A program made the position numbers and the translations under genes. Below are positions 38,378 to 48,640 of a DNA stretch of 64,000 nt, one piece after another; the first letter of the stretch is position 1, and every line of letters starts with the position of its first letter. A model generated the notes under the pieces. That model was not told where the DNA came from and did no database searches. It saw only the letters and a list, made by a program, of their open reading frames with translations. The stretch lies in contig QDFX01000002.1 in the NCBI GenBank assembly GCA_003347645.1, positions 1 through 64,000 on the forward strand, written 5' to 3'. The stretch is from Rhizobiaceae bacterium CPCC 101076. Lineage in GTDB: Bacteria > Pseudomonadota > Alphaproteobacteria > Rhizobiales > Methylopilaceae.

Positions 38378-39346
38378 CTATTCGACCGTCGCGCGGGCGG
38401 CGCGGGCCGCTTTCAGGCGGGCGAAATCCTCGCCGGCGTGGTGGGACGAGCGGGTCAACGGGCTGGCCGAGACCATCAGGAAGCCTTTGCTGAGCGCGAC
38501 CGTCTCGAAGCCCTTGAACTCCGCCGGCTCGACGAAGCGGGCAACCGCATGATGCTTGCGGGTCGGCTGGAGATACTGGCCGATGGTCAGGAAATCCACG
38601 TCGGCCGAGCGGAGGTCGTCCATCAGTTGCAGCACCTCGTTCCGCTCCTCGCCGAGGCCGACCATGATGCCGGACTTGGTGAACATGGTCGGATCGAGTT
38701 CCTTCACCCGCTGCAGCAGCCGCATCGAATGGAAGTAGCGCGCGCCCGGACGGACCGTCAGGTAGAGCGACGGCACTGTTTCGAGGTTGTGATTGAAGAC
38801 GTCGGGCTTGGCTTCGACCACCACTTCGAGCGCGCCGGGCTTGCGCAGGAAATCCGGGGTCAGGACCTCGATCGTCGTCTGCGGGCTAACCTCGCGAATG
38901 GCGCGGATGACATTGGCGAAATGCTGCGCCCCGCCATCATCGAGATCGTCGCGGTCGACCGAGGTGATGACGACATGGTGCAGCGAGAGCTTGGCGACGG
39001 CATCCGCCACGCGGCGCGGTTCGTCGGCGTCGACGCCCGGCGTCGGCAGGCCGGTGCGGACATTGCAGAAGGCGCAGGCTCGCGTGCAGGTGTCGCCCAG
39101 GATCATGAAGGTCGCGTGCTTCTTCGACCAGCACTCGCCGATATTGGGGCAGCCGGCCTCCTCGCACACGGTGACGAGCTTGTTCTCGCGGACGATGTCC
39201 TGCGTCTCGCGATAGACCGGTGAACCCGGCGCGCGCACACGAATCCAGTCCGGCTTCTTCAGAACCTCGGTGTCGGGCCGGTGCGCCTTTTCGGGATGGC
39301 GCAATGCGGGCCGCGGATTCTTGGTGAGATCGAGAACGACGGTCAT
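38378..39346 (-). CDS. lipA: Lipoyl synthase
   Basis: This 322-residue radical-SAM enzyme inserts two sulfurs into octanoyl-protein to form lipoate. The auxiliary cluster motif [12 protein letters not shown] (C-x4-C-x5-C) and the radical-SAM motif CTRACAFC (C-x3-C-x2-C) are both intact, along with the [16 protein letters not shown] context and the C-terminal HHAGEDFA segment whose serine (RSSHHAG) ligates the auxiliary cluster. The ATG at 39346 gives a normal N-terminus; an in-frame ATG at 39400 is less likely. Confidence 0.97.
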   Translation of the reverse strand: MTVVLDLTKNPRPALRHPEKAHRPDTEVLKKPDWIRVRAPGSPVYRETQDIVRENKLVTVCEEAGCPNIGECWSKKHATFMILGDTCTRACAFCNVRTGLPTPGVDADEPRRVADAVAKLSLHHVVITSVDRDDLDDGGAQHFANVIRAIREVSPQTTIEVLTPDFLRKPGALEVVVEAKPDVFNHNLETVPSLYLTVRPGARYFHSMRLLQRVKELDPTMFTKSGIMVGLGEERNEVLQLMDDLRSADVDFLTIGQYLQPTRKHHAVARFVEPAEFKGFETVALSKGFLMVSASPLTRSSHHAGEDFARLKAARAARATVE

Positions 39347-39442
39347 CCGGTTCCTGACATGGTGACGCGGACAGATACTATAGGACGGTTGCGTCGTCAC
39401 AAAATGCGAAGGCGCAACCCTGTCATCACCAAGTAACGAGGC

Positions 39443-40273
39443 TTATTCCGCCGCGATTTTCTTCATCGCATAGGTATGCTCGGGCGCCGGGAAGCTGCGC
39501 GCCCGCACTTCCGAGGCGTAACCCTCGATCGCGCCGCGGATATGGTCGCGGAGCGAGCCGTATTTCTTGACGAATTTCGGCACGCGCTCGGTCAACCCAA
39601 GCATGTCCTCCATGACCAGGATCTGGCCGTCGCAGGCGGCGGACGCACCGATGCCGATGGTCGGAGCCTTGGTGATCTCGGTGATCTTCTTGCCGAGCGG
39701 CTCCGCGACGCCCTCGACCACGATCGAGAACGCGCCGGCCTCGTCGACCGCTCGGGCATCGGCGAGGATCGGCTCCCAGTCCTTCTCGTCGCGGCCCTGG
39801 GCCTTGAAGCCGCCAAGCGTCAGCACCGACTGAGGCGTCAGCCCGATATGGGCCATTACCGGCACGCCGCGATCAGTCAGGAAGCGGATCGTTTCGGCCA
39901 TGCGGACACCGCCCTCCAGCTTCACCGCTCCGGCGCCGGTCTCCTTCAGCACGCGAGTGCAGGACTTGAAGGCCTCCGCCGGGCTCGCCTCATAGCTGCC
40001 GAACGGCATGTCGACGACGACGAGAGCCCGTTTCGAGCCGCGGACGACCGCCTGGCCCTGCAGGATCATCATTTCGAGCGTGACGGGCACGGTCGTCTCG
40101 AGACCGTGCATCACCATGCCGAGCGAATCGCCCACGAGGAGCAGCTCGACGAGATCGTCGGCCACCGACGCGGTATGCGCGTGATAGGCCGTCAGGGTGA
40201 CGATCGGCTCGCCGCCCTTGCGAGCGCGGATTTCGGGAGCGGTGATACGACGGATAGTGGCTTGAACCGACAT
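39443..40273 (-). CDS. panB: 3-methyl-2-oxobutanoate hydroxymethyltransferase
   Basis: This 276-residue TIM-barrel enzyme of pantothenate synthesis adds a hydroxymethyl group from methylene-THF to 2-oxoisovalerate. Metal and substrate motifs are visible in [50 protein letters not shown] and [16 protein letters not shown]. The start at 40273 gives the expected [21 protein letters not shown] longer frame to 40366 lacks support. panC is not next to it here. It is divergent from the ppx/gppA-type gene. Confidence 0.96.
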   Translation of the reverse strand: MSVQATIRRITAPEIRARKGGEPIVTLTAYHAHTASVADDLVELLLVGDSLGMVMHGLETTVPVTLEMMILQGQAVVRGSKRALVVVDMPFGSYEASPAEAFKSCTRVLKETGAGAVKLEGGVRMAETIRFLTDRGVPVMAHIGLTPQSVLTLGGFKAQGRDEKDWEPILADARAVDEAGAFSIVVEGVAEPLGKKITEITKAPTIGIGASAACDGQILVMEDMLGLTERVPKFVKKYGSLRDHIRGAIEGYASEVRARSFPAPEHTYAMKKIAAE

Positions 40274-40415
40274 CGGAACCTCTCTGCCCGAAGGCAAATG
40301 CCCTGGCATTTCGTTCAGGCGATCATCACATCGTACCTGCCAACGAAATGTGCAAGCGCCCTGCACTTTGCGCTTCCTGCAAACGTGCTACACTTTCGTC
40401 AACTAAACGCGTTGG

Positions 40416-41561
40416 ATGCTTGTGCGCGCCGAAAGGTTGTGTCGCATCCCGAAGGATATGCGGTTGACCAATCGTGCCCCGCATCAGATGGCGGCTGGGC
40501 AGGTGCCTGACGCCATGCCCGCGCCTGCGCCCAGGATGAATGGCGGCTGGTCGGATCGCTCGACCGACCGCCGTCACAATCTTTACGCGGCGCTCGACCT
40601 CGGCACCAATAATTGCCGCCTCCTGATCGCCCGGCCGATCTGGGACGGCTTTCGTGTAGTCGATGCGTTTTCGCGCATCGTCCGCCTCGGGGAAGGCCTC
40701 GGCGGCTCCGGTCGCCTCTCGTCGGAGGCCATCAGCCGCGCCGTGGATGCACTCAAGATCTGCCGCGACAAGATCCAGGCGCGCGGCGTCCATCGCGCTC
40801 GCCTGATCGCGACCGAGGCCTGCCGTAGCGCGGAGAACGGCGAGGAATTCAGCACCCTGGTCCGCGAGGAGACCGGCCTCGACCTCGAAATCATCGACCG
40901 GGCCACCGAAGCGCGCCTTGCCGCGGTTGGCTGCTCTCCCCTCGCCGATCCGAGCTCGGATGGCGTGATTTTGTTCGATATTGGCGGCGGCTCTTCCGAG
41001 CTCGTCTGGATCGAGCGCCAGCATAACGGCTTCTCATCGGCTCCGAAGATTCGCTCCTGGATTTCGCTTCCGGTTGGAGTCGTGAATCTCGCCGAGCGGC
41101 ATGGCGGCATGGCCGTCACCGACGAGGTGTTCGAGGACATGGTCCGCGACGTCGAACCGATGCTCGAGGCTTTCCCGCAGAAAGCCGAACTCACCAAGGC
41201 CTGCAGCCGGCTTCACATGCTTGGCACATCCGGGACCGTTACTACGCTTGCCGGCGTCCATATGGACCTGCCGCGTTATGACCGCCGCCGCGTGGATGGC
41301 TTTTGGCTCACCGACATGCAGATCAACGATGTGGTCGGCCGCCTGAAGGCAATGTCTTATGAGGAGCGCGTGGCGAATCCGTGCATCGGCCGCGAGCGCG
41401 CCGACCTCGTGCTCGCCGGCTGCGCCATCCTCGAAGCCTTCCGCCGCGCCTTCCCCTGCGCCCGCCTCCGCGTCGCCGATCGGGGTTTGCGCGAGGGCAT
41501 CCTGATCGAGCTGATGCAGGCCGACGGCGTATGGCGCCGTTCTTCAAGGGCAAGCGCGTGA
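40416..41561 (+). CDS. Ppx/GppA phosphatase family protein
   Basis: This 381-residue member of the exopolyphosphatase/pppGpp-phosphatase family shows the sugar-kinase/Hsp70-fold phosphate-1 loop ALDLGTNNCRLLIA near residues 58-72, EACRSAENGEEF, the phosphate-2 loop ILFDIGGGSSELVW and MLGTSGTVTTLAGVHM. The substrate could be polyphosphate or (p)ppGpp. The first 50-60 residues are poorly conserved and the start is uncertain (ATGs at 40416, 40458, 40488 and 40515). The stop overlaps the GTG start of rlmE (GTGA). Confidence 0.86.
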   Translation: MLVRAERLCRIPKDMRLTNRAPHQMAAGQVPDAMPAPAPRMNGGWSDRSTDRRHNLYAALDLGTNNCRLLIARPIWDGFRVVDAFSRIVRLGEGLGGSGRLSSEAISRAVDALKICRDKIQARGVHRARLIATEACRSAENGEEFSTLVREETGLDLEIIDRATEARLAAVGCSPLADPSSDGVILFDIGGGSSELVWIERQHNGFSSAPKIRSWISLPVGVVNLAERHGGMAVTDEVFEDMVRDVEPMLEAFPQKAELTKACSRLHMLGTSGTVTTLAGVHMDLPRYDRRRVDGFWLTDMQINDVVGRLKAMSYEERVANPCIGRERADLVLAGCAILEAFRRAFPCARLRVADRGLREGILIELMQADGVWRRSSRASA

Positions 41562-42253
41562 CGGCAAAACGAAGCGGCGGCGCTGGCGGCACCAGCGGGC
41601 GCGATCTGTCGAAGCGGCTCAAGACCGCCCGTGGCCGCACCACATCCCAGCAGCTATGGCTCCAGCGCCAGATCAACGACCCCTATGTCGCCCGCGCCAA
41701 GCGCGAGGGCTATCGGTCGCGCGCTGCATACAAGCTGATCGAGATCGATCAGCAGCATCACCTGCTGAAACCCGGCGACCGGATCGTCGATCTCGGCGCG
41801 GCGCCCGGCGGATGGAGCCAGTTCGCCGCCGAGAAGGTCGGCCCCAGAGGCAAGATCGTCGCGATCGACATTCTCGACATGCCGACAATCACCGGCGTGG
41901 AGTTCGCGCAGATCGATTTCCTTGATCCCAGCGCACCCGACGTTCTCAAGGAAATGCTCGGCGGTCAGGCCGACGTCGTCCTGTCTGACATGGCGGCGAA
42001 CACAACGGGCCATCGGCAGACCGACAAGCTTCGGACGCTCGGCCTCGTCGAGATAGCCATGGATTTTGCCCGCGAGGTTCTCTCACCAGGCGGGAAGTTC
42101 CTCGCGAAGGTGCTTCAGGGCGGCACAGAGGGTGAGCTATTGGCGCAGTTGAAGCGCGACTATCAGACCGTCAAGCACGTCAAGCCGCCGGCGAGCCGCC
42201 AGGGCTCGTCGGAGCTTTATGTCCTGGCTACAGGCTTTCGCGGAACGAACTAG
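41558..42253 (+). CDS. rlmE: 23S rRNA (uridine-2'-O-)-methyltransferase RlmE (FtsJ/RrmJ)
   Basis: This 231-residue methyltransferase modifies U2552 in the A-loop of 23S rRNA. The SAM motif VDLGAAPGGWSQFAAEKV and the K-D-K-E catalytic set are visible (Lys in REGYRSRAAYKLIEID, Asp in VLSDMAANTTGHR, Lys in FLAKVLQGG, Glu near SSELYV). The GTG at 41558 has AAGGG seven bases upstream and overlaps the ppx stop; an ATG at 41531 would add nine residues. The stop overlaps the stop of a 33-residue ORF as CTAG. Confidence 0.94.
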   Translation: MTAKRSGGAGGTSGRDLSKRLKTARGRTTSQQLWLQRQINDPYVARAKREGYRSRAAYKLIEIDQQHHLLKPGDRIVDLGAAPGGWSQFAAEKVGPRGKIVAIDILDMPTITGVEFAQIDFLDPSAPDVLKEMLGGQADVVLSDMAANTTGHRQTDKLRTLGLVEIAMDFAREVLSPGGKFLAKVLQGGTEGELLAQLKRDYQTVKHVKPPASRQGSSELYVLATGFRGTN

Positions 42254-42351
42254 GCGCGTCGCGTCCCGGTACGGCGGTCGTCGTGGCCGCGGCCAACGAA
42301 CTTCTTGGCGATCCAGACTAGGAAGGCGGCTTTGATAAGTCGTCTGATCAT
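42250..42351 (-). CDS. Small protein of 33 residues, unknown function
   Basis: Translation on the minus strand gives MIRRLIKAAFLVWIAKKFVG followed by a basic tail RGHDDRRTGTRRA. It has one short hydrophobic/amphipathic helix (residues 5-18) flanked by Arg/Lys, which fits a membrane-surface or small membrane peptide. A very strong Shine-Dalgarno (GAGGAGGAT) lies eight bases before the ATG. Its stop overlaps rlmE as CTAG. A 10-bp perfect inverted repeat ends immediately before its ATG. I do not recognise the sequence; the case rests on the ribosome-binding site and composition. Confidence 0.5.
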   Translation of the reverse strand: MIRRLIKAAFLVWIAKKFVGRGHDDRRTGTRRA

Positions 42352-42379
42352 CGGTTGATCCTCCTCGAGGGATCAACCG
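42352..42379 (-). promoter_or_regulatory. Perfect 10-bp inverted repeat between the MFS exporter and the small ORF
   Basis: CGGTTGATCC (42352-42361) and GGATCAACCG (42370-42379) are exact inverted copies around an 8-base spacer. On the minus strand the stem follows the MFS stop by about 20 bases. It ends directly against the ATG of the 33-residue ORF, with AGGAGG straddling loop and stem. There is no U tract, so a simple intrinsic terminator is doubtful. Confidence 0.6.
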
Positions 42380-42399
42380 GCACTGCCCGGCATGGTTCC

Positions 42400-43857
42400 T
42401 CAGCCGCGCTCGCGTGCCTCGATGATGGGATCATCGGCGATGAGCTCGTCGCCCTCCTCCGACACCGTCTTGCGACGATGGCCCGACACCTCCGCGCCCG
42501 CGTTGGGCTTTAGCCGGGCGAACGCGAAGACCGACAGCGCGGAGACCACCGCGACCACGATGAAGGCCGGCGTGAAATCGCTGATGATCAGCGTGTGATC
42601 GCCGCGCAGCTTCAGCGACGTCTCGAGCGTCAGCGCCGCGATCGAGACGCCCACGGACAATGACACCTGCTGCGCCACGCTCGTCATGCTGGTCGCGCGG
42701 CTCATCTGCAGCTGTGAGACGTCGGAATAGCCGAGCGCGTTGACGCTGGTGAATTGCAGCGAGCGGAAGAAACCGCCGGCCAGGAGCACTGCCAGGACAA
42801 TCGCACCGGGCGTCGCGGTCGTGAAGAAAATCGGGGCCGCGACAAACAGCGACGCGATGATCGCGTTCGTCACCATGACCGTGCGGAAACCCAATGTCCG
42901 CAAGATCGGCGGCGCGGCGAACTTCATCGCCATGGCGCCCAGAGAAGCGGCGAAGGTCAGCATGCCGGACTGGAATGGCGTCATGCCGAAACCGAGCTGG
43001 AACAGCAGCGGCAGAAGGAACGGAATCGCGCCGATGCCGATCCGGAACAGCGATCCGCCGGTGATGCTGATCCGGAAGGTAGGAATGCGGAACAACGACA
43101 GATCGAGGATCGGATTCGGTACCCGGCGAGCATAGAAGACGTAAGTAGTCAGCAAGGTCGCGCCGCAGAGGAGCAGCAGGACGACCAGCGGAATCGGCAG
43201 GATGTTCAGGCCGATCGCGGTCGAGCCGGTGACGAAGCTCGCCATGCCGATGCCGGACAGGATGAAGCCGATCGTATCGAACCGCGTCTGCTCTTCGCCG
43301 CGCACATTCGGGATGAACATGGTCGCGAGGATCAGGCCCAGCACGCCGATCGGCAGGTTGATCCAGAATATCCAGCGCCAGTGGAAATAGGTCGTGATGA
43401 AACCGCCGAGCGGCGGGCCGACGACGGGTCCGATCAGCGCCGGAATGGTCAGCCATGCCAGCGAACCGACGAGCTCGCTCTTTGGCACGGTGCGGAGGAT
43501 GACCAGACGCCCCACGGGCACCATCATCGCCCCACCCATTCCCTGGACGATGCGCGCCGCGATGATCTCGCCCATCGTGCTCGACAGCCCGCAGAAGATC
43601 GAGCCCAGCATGAATACGGCGATCGCGAGCCGGAACACCGACCGCGCGCCGAAGCGGTCGGCCATCCAGCCGGAGGCTGGGATGAAGACCGCAAGGCTCA
43701 GGAGATATGAGGTCAGCGCCAGCTTCAGCCGGATCGGGTCGGCCCCGATATCCCGTGCGATCGCGGGCAATGCCGTCGCGAGAACCGTCGAATCGAGGTT
43801 CTCCATGAACAATGCGCAGGCGACGATGAGGGGAACCAGTACGCGCGGCGGGAGCAT
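42400..43857 (-). CDS. MFS transporter, DHA2 family (14-TM drug exporter type)
   Basis: This 485-residue transporter shows the DHA2 hallmark motif D1 near the first helix (ENLDSTVLATALPAIARDIG), motif A WMADRFGARSVF, and motif C in ALIGPVVGPPLGGFI. About 14 hydrophobic spans are visible. Relatives export drugs, dyes or other small molecules driven by protons; the substrate is unknown. No regulator or membrane-fusion partner lies next to it. It is divergent from guaB across 156 bases. Confidence 0.92.
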   Translation of the reverse strand: MLPPRVLVPLIVACALFMENLDSTVLATALPAIARDIGADPIRLKLALTSYLLSLAVFIPASGWMADRFGARSVFRLAIAVFMLGSIFCGLSSTMGEIIAARIVQGMGGAMMVPVGRLVILRTVPKSELVGSLAWLTIPALIGPVVGPPLGGFITTYFHWRWIFWINLPIGVLGLILATMFIPNVRGEEQTRFDTIGFILSGIGMASFVTGSTAIGLNILPIPLVVLLLLCGATLLTTYVFYARRVPNPILDLSLFRIPTFRISITGGSLFRIGIGAIPFLLPLLFQLGFGMTPFQSGMLTFAASLGAMAMKFAAPPILRTLGFRTVMVTNAIIASLFVAAPIFFTTATPGAIVLAVLLAGGFFRSLQFTSVNALGYSDVSQLQMSRATSMTSVAQQVSLSVGVSIAALTLETSLKLRGDHTLIISDFTPAFIVVAVVSALSVFAFARLKPNAGAEVSGHRRKTVSEEGDELIADDPIIEARERG

Positions 43858-45513
<1,656 letters not shown>

Positions 45514-45516
45514 CCC

Positions 45517-45939
45517 ATGTCCATACAATCCGTCCTGCTCCCGGTCTTTGCTCAGGCAGCCCTGACCTTTTGTCTGCTGTTCTGGATGGCTCGGGAACGG
45601 GCGCGGGCCGTGCGGGCCGGCCAATTCGACATGGCGGCCTATATGGACGAGGGCCGCGGCTGGCCGAAGCGCGCGACCTTGATCAACAATTGCTACAAGA
45701 ACCAGTTCGAACTGCCGGTCCTTTTCTTCGCGCTGGTTCCGCTCGAACTCCTGACCCATCAGGCAGGCCTGTTCTTCGTCGCCCTCGCTTGGGTCTTCGT
45801 CGCGACCCGCATCCTGCATGCCTGGTTTTACGTGCAAGGAAACCTGCGCATGCGCGCCGCGTTCTTCGCAGTCGGCGTGATGATATTGTTCCTCGCTTGG
45901 CTGATCTTCGCGCTGAACATCCTGTTCGCCTCGCTCTAG
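45517..45939 (+). CDS. MAPEG family membrane protein
   Basis: This 140-residue protein has four hydrophobic segments and the MAPEG-like features NNCYKNQFELPVLFFAL and a C-terminal LAWVFVATRILHAWFYV. The family includes eukaryotic glutathione-dependent membrane enzymes; bacterial members are mostly uncharacterised. It starts three bases after guaB and ends directly against the next start, so it is cotranscribed. No link to purine metabolism is obvious. Confidence 0.8.
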   Translation: MSIQSVLLPVFAQAALTFCLLFWMARERARAVRAGQFDMAAYMDEGRGWPKRATLINNCYKNQFELPVLFFALVPLELLTHQAGLFFVALAWVFVATRILHAWFYVQGNLRMRAAFFAVGVMILFLAWLIFALNILFASL

Positions 45940-46311
45940 ATGAACGCCGACGACCTCCTCCTTCTGCTGGCGCGCGTGCTCGCGGGGGGCGCATTCATTG
46001 TCATCGGCATCCGTATCCTTCGAGGCTTGCCACTGGTCGCGGATTTGCTCAAAAGCAAGCGCATTCCGCTTCCCAAGCTGGTCGCCCAGTGCGGTGCGAT
46101 CATCGAGATCGTCCTCGGCGCATTGGCCATTTCCGGCTTCTGGCTGTTTGAGGTTGCGATCGCCATGGCCGCATTCGTAATCGTGGCGACTTTGATGGTG
46201 CATGACATCTGGAACACCCGAGGTCCGCAGCGGGAGAAGGAGTTGAACGTCATCCTCTCGAACACGATCATCGTCGGCGGCCTGCTCGCAATCGCGGCGT
46301 CCGCGCGATGA
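45940..46311 (+). CDS. DoxX family membrane protein
   Basis: This 123-residue protein has four hydrophobic segments. The first (LLLLARVLAGGAFIVIGIR), the LPKLVAQCGAIIEIVLGAL segment and FVIVATLMVHDIWN fit the DoxX family. Family members take part in respiratory or redox-associated membrane complexes, but most, including this one, have no defined role. It is adjacent to the MAPEG gene with no gap and overlaps the RsmB-type gene (ATGA). Confidence 0.75.
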   Translation: MNADDLLLLLARVLAGGAFIVIGIRILRGLPLVADLLKSKRIPLPKLVAQCGAIIEIVLGALAISGFWLFEVAIAMAAFVIVATLMVHDIWNTRGPQREKELNVILSNTIIVGGLLAIAASAR

Positions 46312-47603
46312 GGCCCGGAGCCCATGCCGCGGCGGCCATCGAGGTTCTGGCCGATCTCGAAGCGCGCCGCCGACCTGTTGCGGACGCCCTGAAGGATTGG
46401 GGCCTGTCGCATCGCTTCGCCGGATCGAAGGATCGGGCCTCGATCGCAAGCCTCGTCTACGACGCTCTGCGCCGCCGCTCATCGATCGTCTGGCGCCTCG
46501 GAGCCGAAACGCCTCGCGCGCTCGTGCTCGGCGCGCTGGCGTTCACGCGCGGCCTGGATGCAGACAAAGTCGCCGCTTTGTTTGCAGACAGTCCGCACGC
46601 TCCCGACGCTTTGTCCGCATCAGAAATACAAGCATTATCAAATAGTAAGATCGACGATGCCCCAGAATGGGTTCGCGGCGACTATCCAGAATGGCTCGAC
46701 GAGAAGTTCGCCCGCGTTTTCGGCGCTGAAAGGGCTTTCGAGGGCGAGGCACTGGCCGAGCGCGCGCCACTCGATCTCCGGGTCAACGCCCTGAAAGGTG
46801 ACCGTGCGGAAGCGCTCAAAGAGCTTTCGCATCTTCATGCCGCTCCCACACCGCTGTCACCCGTCGGTATCCGCATTCCACTCCTCGCCGACGGGCGCGG
46901 CCCCCCGGTCCAGTCCGAACCGGCCTTTCTCCATGGCCTCGTTGAGGTCCAGGACGAGGGTTCGCAGATAGCCGCTCTTGTTGCCGGCGCGGCTCCGGGA
47001 GAACAGGTGATCGATCTCTGCGCTGGCGGCGGCGGCAAGACGCTCGCGCTCTCGGCCGGCATGGCGAACAAGGGCCAGATCTTCGCTTATGACCGCGACA
47101 TCCGCCGTCTCGCCCCGCTCCACGAGCGAGCCCAGCGCGCCGGCGTCCGCAATCTCCAGATCCGCTCGCCGCGCGGCAAGGAAGACGTGCTCGGCGATCT
47201 CTCGGGGCACGCCGACATGGTCCTCGTCGATGCCCCCTGCACCGGCACCGGCACCTGGCGCCGCAATCCCGACGCCAAATGGCGTCTTCGCCCGAACGCA
47301 CTCGAAGCCCGCATGGCCGAGCAGGACGCCGTGCTCGATCAGGCCGCCCCATTGGTGAAAGCCGGTGGCCGGCTCGTCTACATCACCTGCTCGCTGCTCG
47401 CGGACGAAAACACGGATCGCCTCGCGGCATTTCGTGAGCGCCATCCCGGCTTCGTGCCGAGCGACATGCATGAAGCCATGGGTCAAGCCGGCCTTGCCGC
47501 CTGCGAGAGCCACGCCGCGAAAGACGGCAACAGCCTGCTCCTGACGCCGCGCCGCAGCGGCACGGACGGCTTTTTCGTCGCGATCCTGAAACGTCAGTCC
47601 TGA
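46308..47603 (+). CDS. RsmB/NOP family class I SAM-dependent RNA methyltransferase
   Basis: This 431-residue m5C methyltransferase of the Sun/NOL1/NOP2 type probably acts on 16S rRNA C967 or a related site. The N-terminal NusB-like region precedes a ferredoxin-like subdomain and a Rossmann domain with EQVIDLCAGGGGKTLAL, DMVLVDAPCTGTGTWRRNPD (the PC motif) and the catalytic Cys in VYITCSLLADENTDR. A short AT-rich patch at about 46600-46660 stands out in codon use. The 3' end overlaps the convergent Aat-like gene by ten bases. Confidence 0.92.
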   Translation: MRPGAHAAAAIEVLADLEARRRPVADALKDWGLSHRFAGSKDRASIASLVYDALRRRSSIVWRLGAETPRALVLGALAFTRGLDADKVAALFADSPHAPDALSASEIQALSNSKIDDAPEWVRGDYPEWLDEKFARVFGAERAFEGEALAERAPLDLRVNALKGDRAEALKELSHLHAAPTPLSPVGIRIPLLADGRGPPVQSEPAFLHGLVEVQDEGSQIAALVAGAAPGEQVIDLCAGGGGKTLALSAGMANKGQIFAYDRDIRRLAPLHERAQRAGVRNLQIRSPRGKEDVLGDLSGHADMVLVDAPCTGTGTWRRNPDAKWRLRPNALEARMAEQDAVLDQAAPLVKAGGRLVYITCSLLADENTDRLAAFRERHPGFVPSDMHEAMGQAGLAACESHAAKDGNSLLLTPRRSGTDGFFVAILKRQS

Positions 47604-48508
47604 GTGGTCGCGCCCGGCGGCGTCCAGTCCGCCGTTTGCTGGGGCGTGAACTCGGCCTGCCAGCGGCCGGACGCTGATTTCGCTGGGGCCGGGCCGCTCA
47701 GCATCGAGACATAGTCCGCGCGCGGCACGACCTGCCCGCCCAAAGTCTCGACCCAGGCCGACATGTTCTGATGGTCGACGGTGGTGAAGCCCCATTCGCT
47801 GAGGTGATGATAGAGGCTGACGATGCCGATCTTCGAGGCGTTGTCGGCGATGTGGAACATCGACATCGCGCCGAACACCGGGCCGAGCGCCACCCCGAAC
47901 AGGCCACCGACGAGCGCGCCTTCCGCATTCCAGACCTCGACCGAATGGGCATGGCCCTTGTCGAAGAGACGCGAATAGAGATGCAGCGTACCCGGCCGAA
48001 GCCAGGTCAGATGAGGCCTGCCCGGGCGCCGGGCAGCGCAGCCAAGAAGCACGTCGTCGAACGCGCGGTCGAGGCTGACGGTCAGATCCGTGCCGCGCAA
48101 GGTGCGGCGGAAGCGTTTAGCGATATGAACGTCCGACAGGGACATGACCGCGCGCTTCGGCGGCGACCACCATTTCAGCGGGCCGATATGCGAGTGCGGG
48201 TAGAAACCCGCGCGCATCCCATCCAGGACGACCTCGGGTGACTCGTCGCGCACGCGGCCGCCATAGCCCGGCGGACGGTCGTTGACGCGGCCGATCTGCG
48301 GAGCGGCGGGAGCGCTTGTCAGGAAATCGGCGACGCTCGCCAGCGCCAGCGGCAGCGCCTCGCCGATGCGAACCGGCTTCAGCGTATAGGCGAGTCCGAG
48401 CACCTGCCGCTCGAGCCATTGCCGCGGAGTCTCGGCGAAGCGGGCGCGTCGGTCTTCCCGGCGGCCCGCCGAAATCGCAGCTGCGGAAGTGTCCGTCAGC
48501 GACTGCAT
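47594..48508 (-). CDS. Leucyl/phenylalanyl-tRNA--protein transferase-like protein (divergent Aat)
   Basis: This 304-residue protein resembles Aat in its GNAT-like core: PLKWWSPPKRAVM, VHIAKRFRRTLR, KGHAHSVEVWN, LVGGLFGVALG and VPRADYVSML align with the family pattern. Aat tags N-terminal Arg/Lys proteins with Leu or Phe for ClpS/ClpAP decay. Here the FGESMF motif reads FGAMSMF (Glu lost), the DCQ motif reads DHQ, and the N-terminal GIFPW segment reads GFYPH. The N-terminus is also extended by about 60 residues. It may have another acceptor or no transfer activity. Confidence 0.72.
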   Translation of the reverse strand: MQSLTDTSAAAISAGRREDRRARFAETPRQWLERQVLGLAYTLKPVRIGEALPLALASVADFLTSAPAAPQIGRVNDRPPGYGGRVRDESPEVVLDGMRAGFYPHSHIGPLKWWSPPKRAVMSLSDVHIAKRFRRTLRGTDLTVSLDRAFDDVLLGCAARRPGRPHLTWLRPGTLHLYSRLFDKGHAHSVEVWNAEGALVGGLFGVALGPVFGAMSMFHIADNASKIGIVSLYHHLSEWGFTTVDHQNMSAWVETLGGQVVPRADYVSMLSGPAPAKSASGRWQAEFTPQQTADWTPPGATTQD

Positions 48509-48640
48509 TGCGGCATCCTTACAATCTACTGACCTCAGACATCACGGAAATCCAATAAAATGCGGTAAACACACCGAGGGAAACTTGCGGCGACGACTGA
48601 AGCCATTGCGAAGCGGACGGCTTTGCCTTAACCCCTCGCC

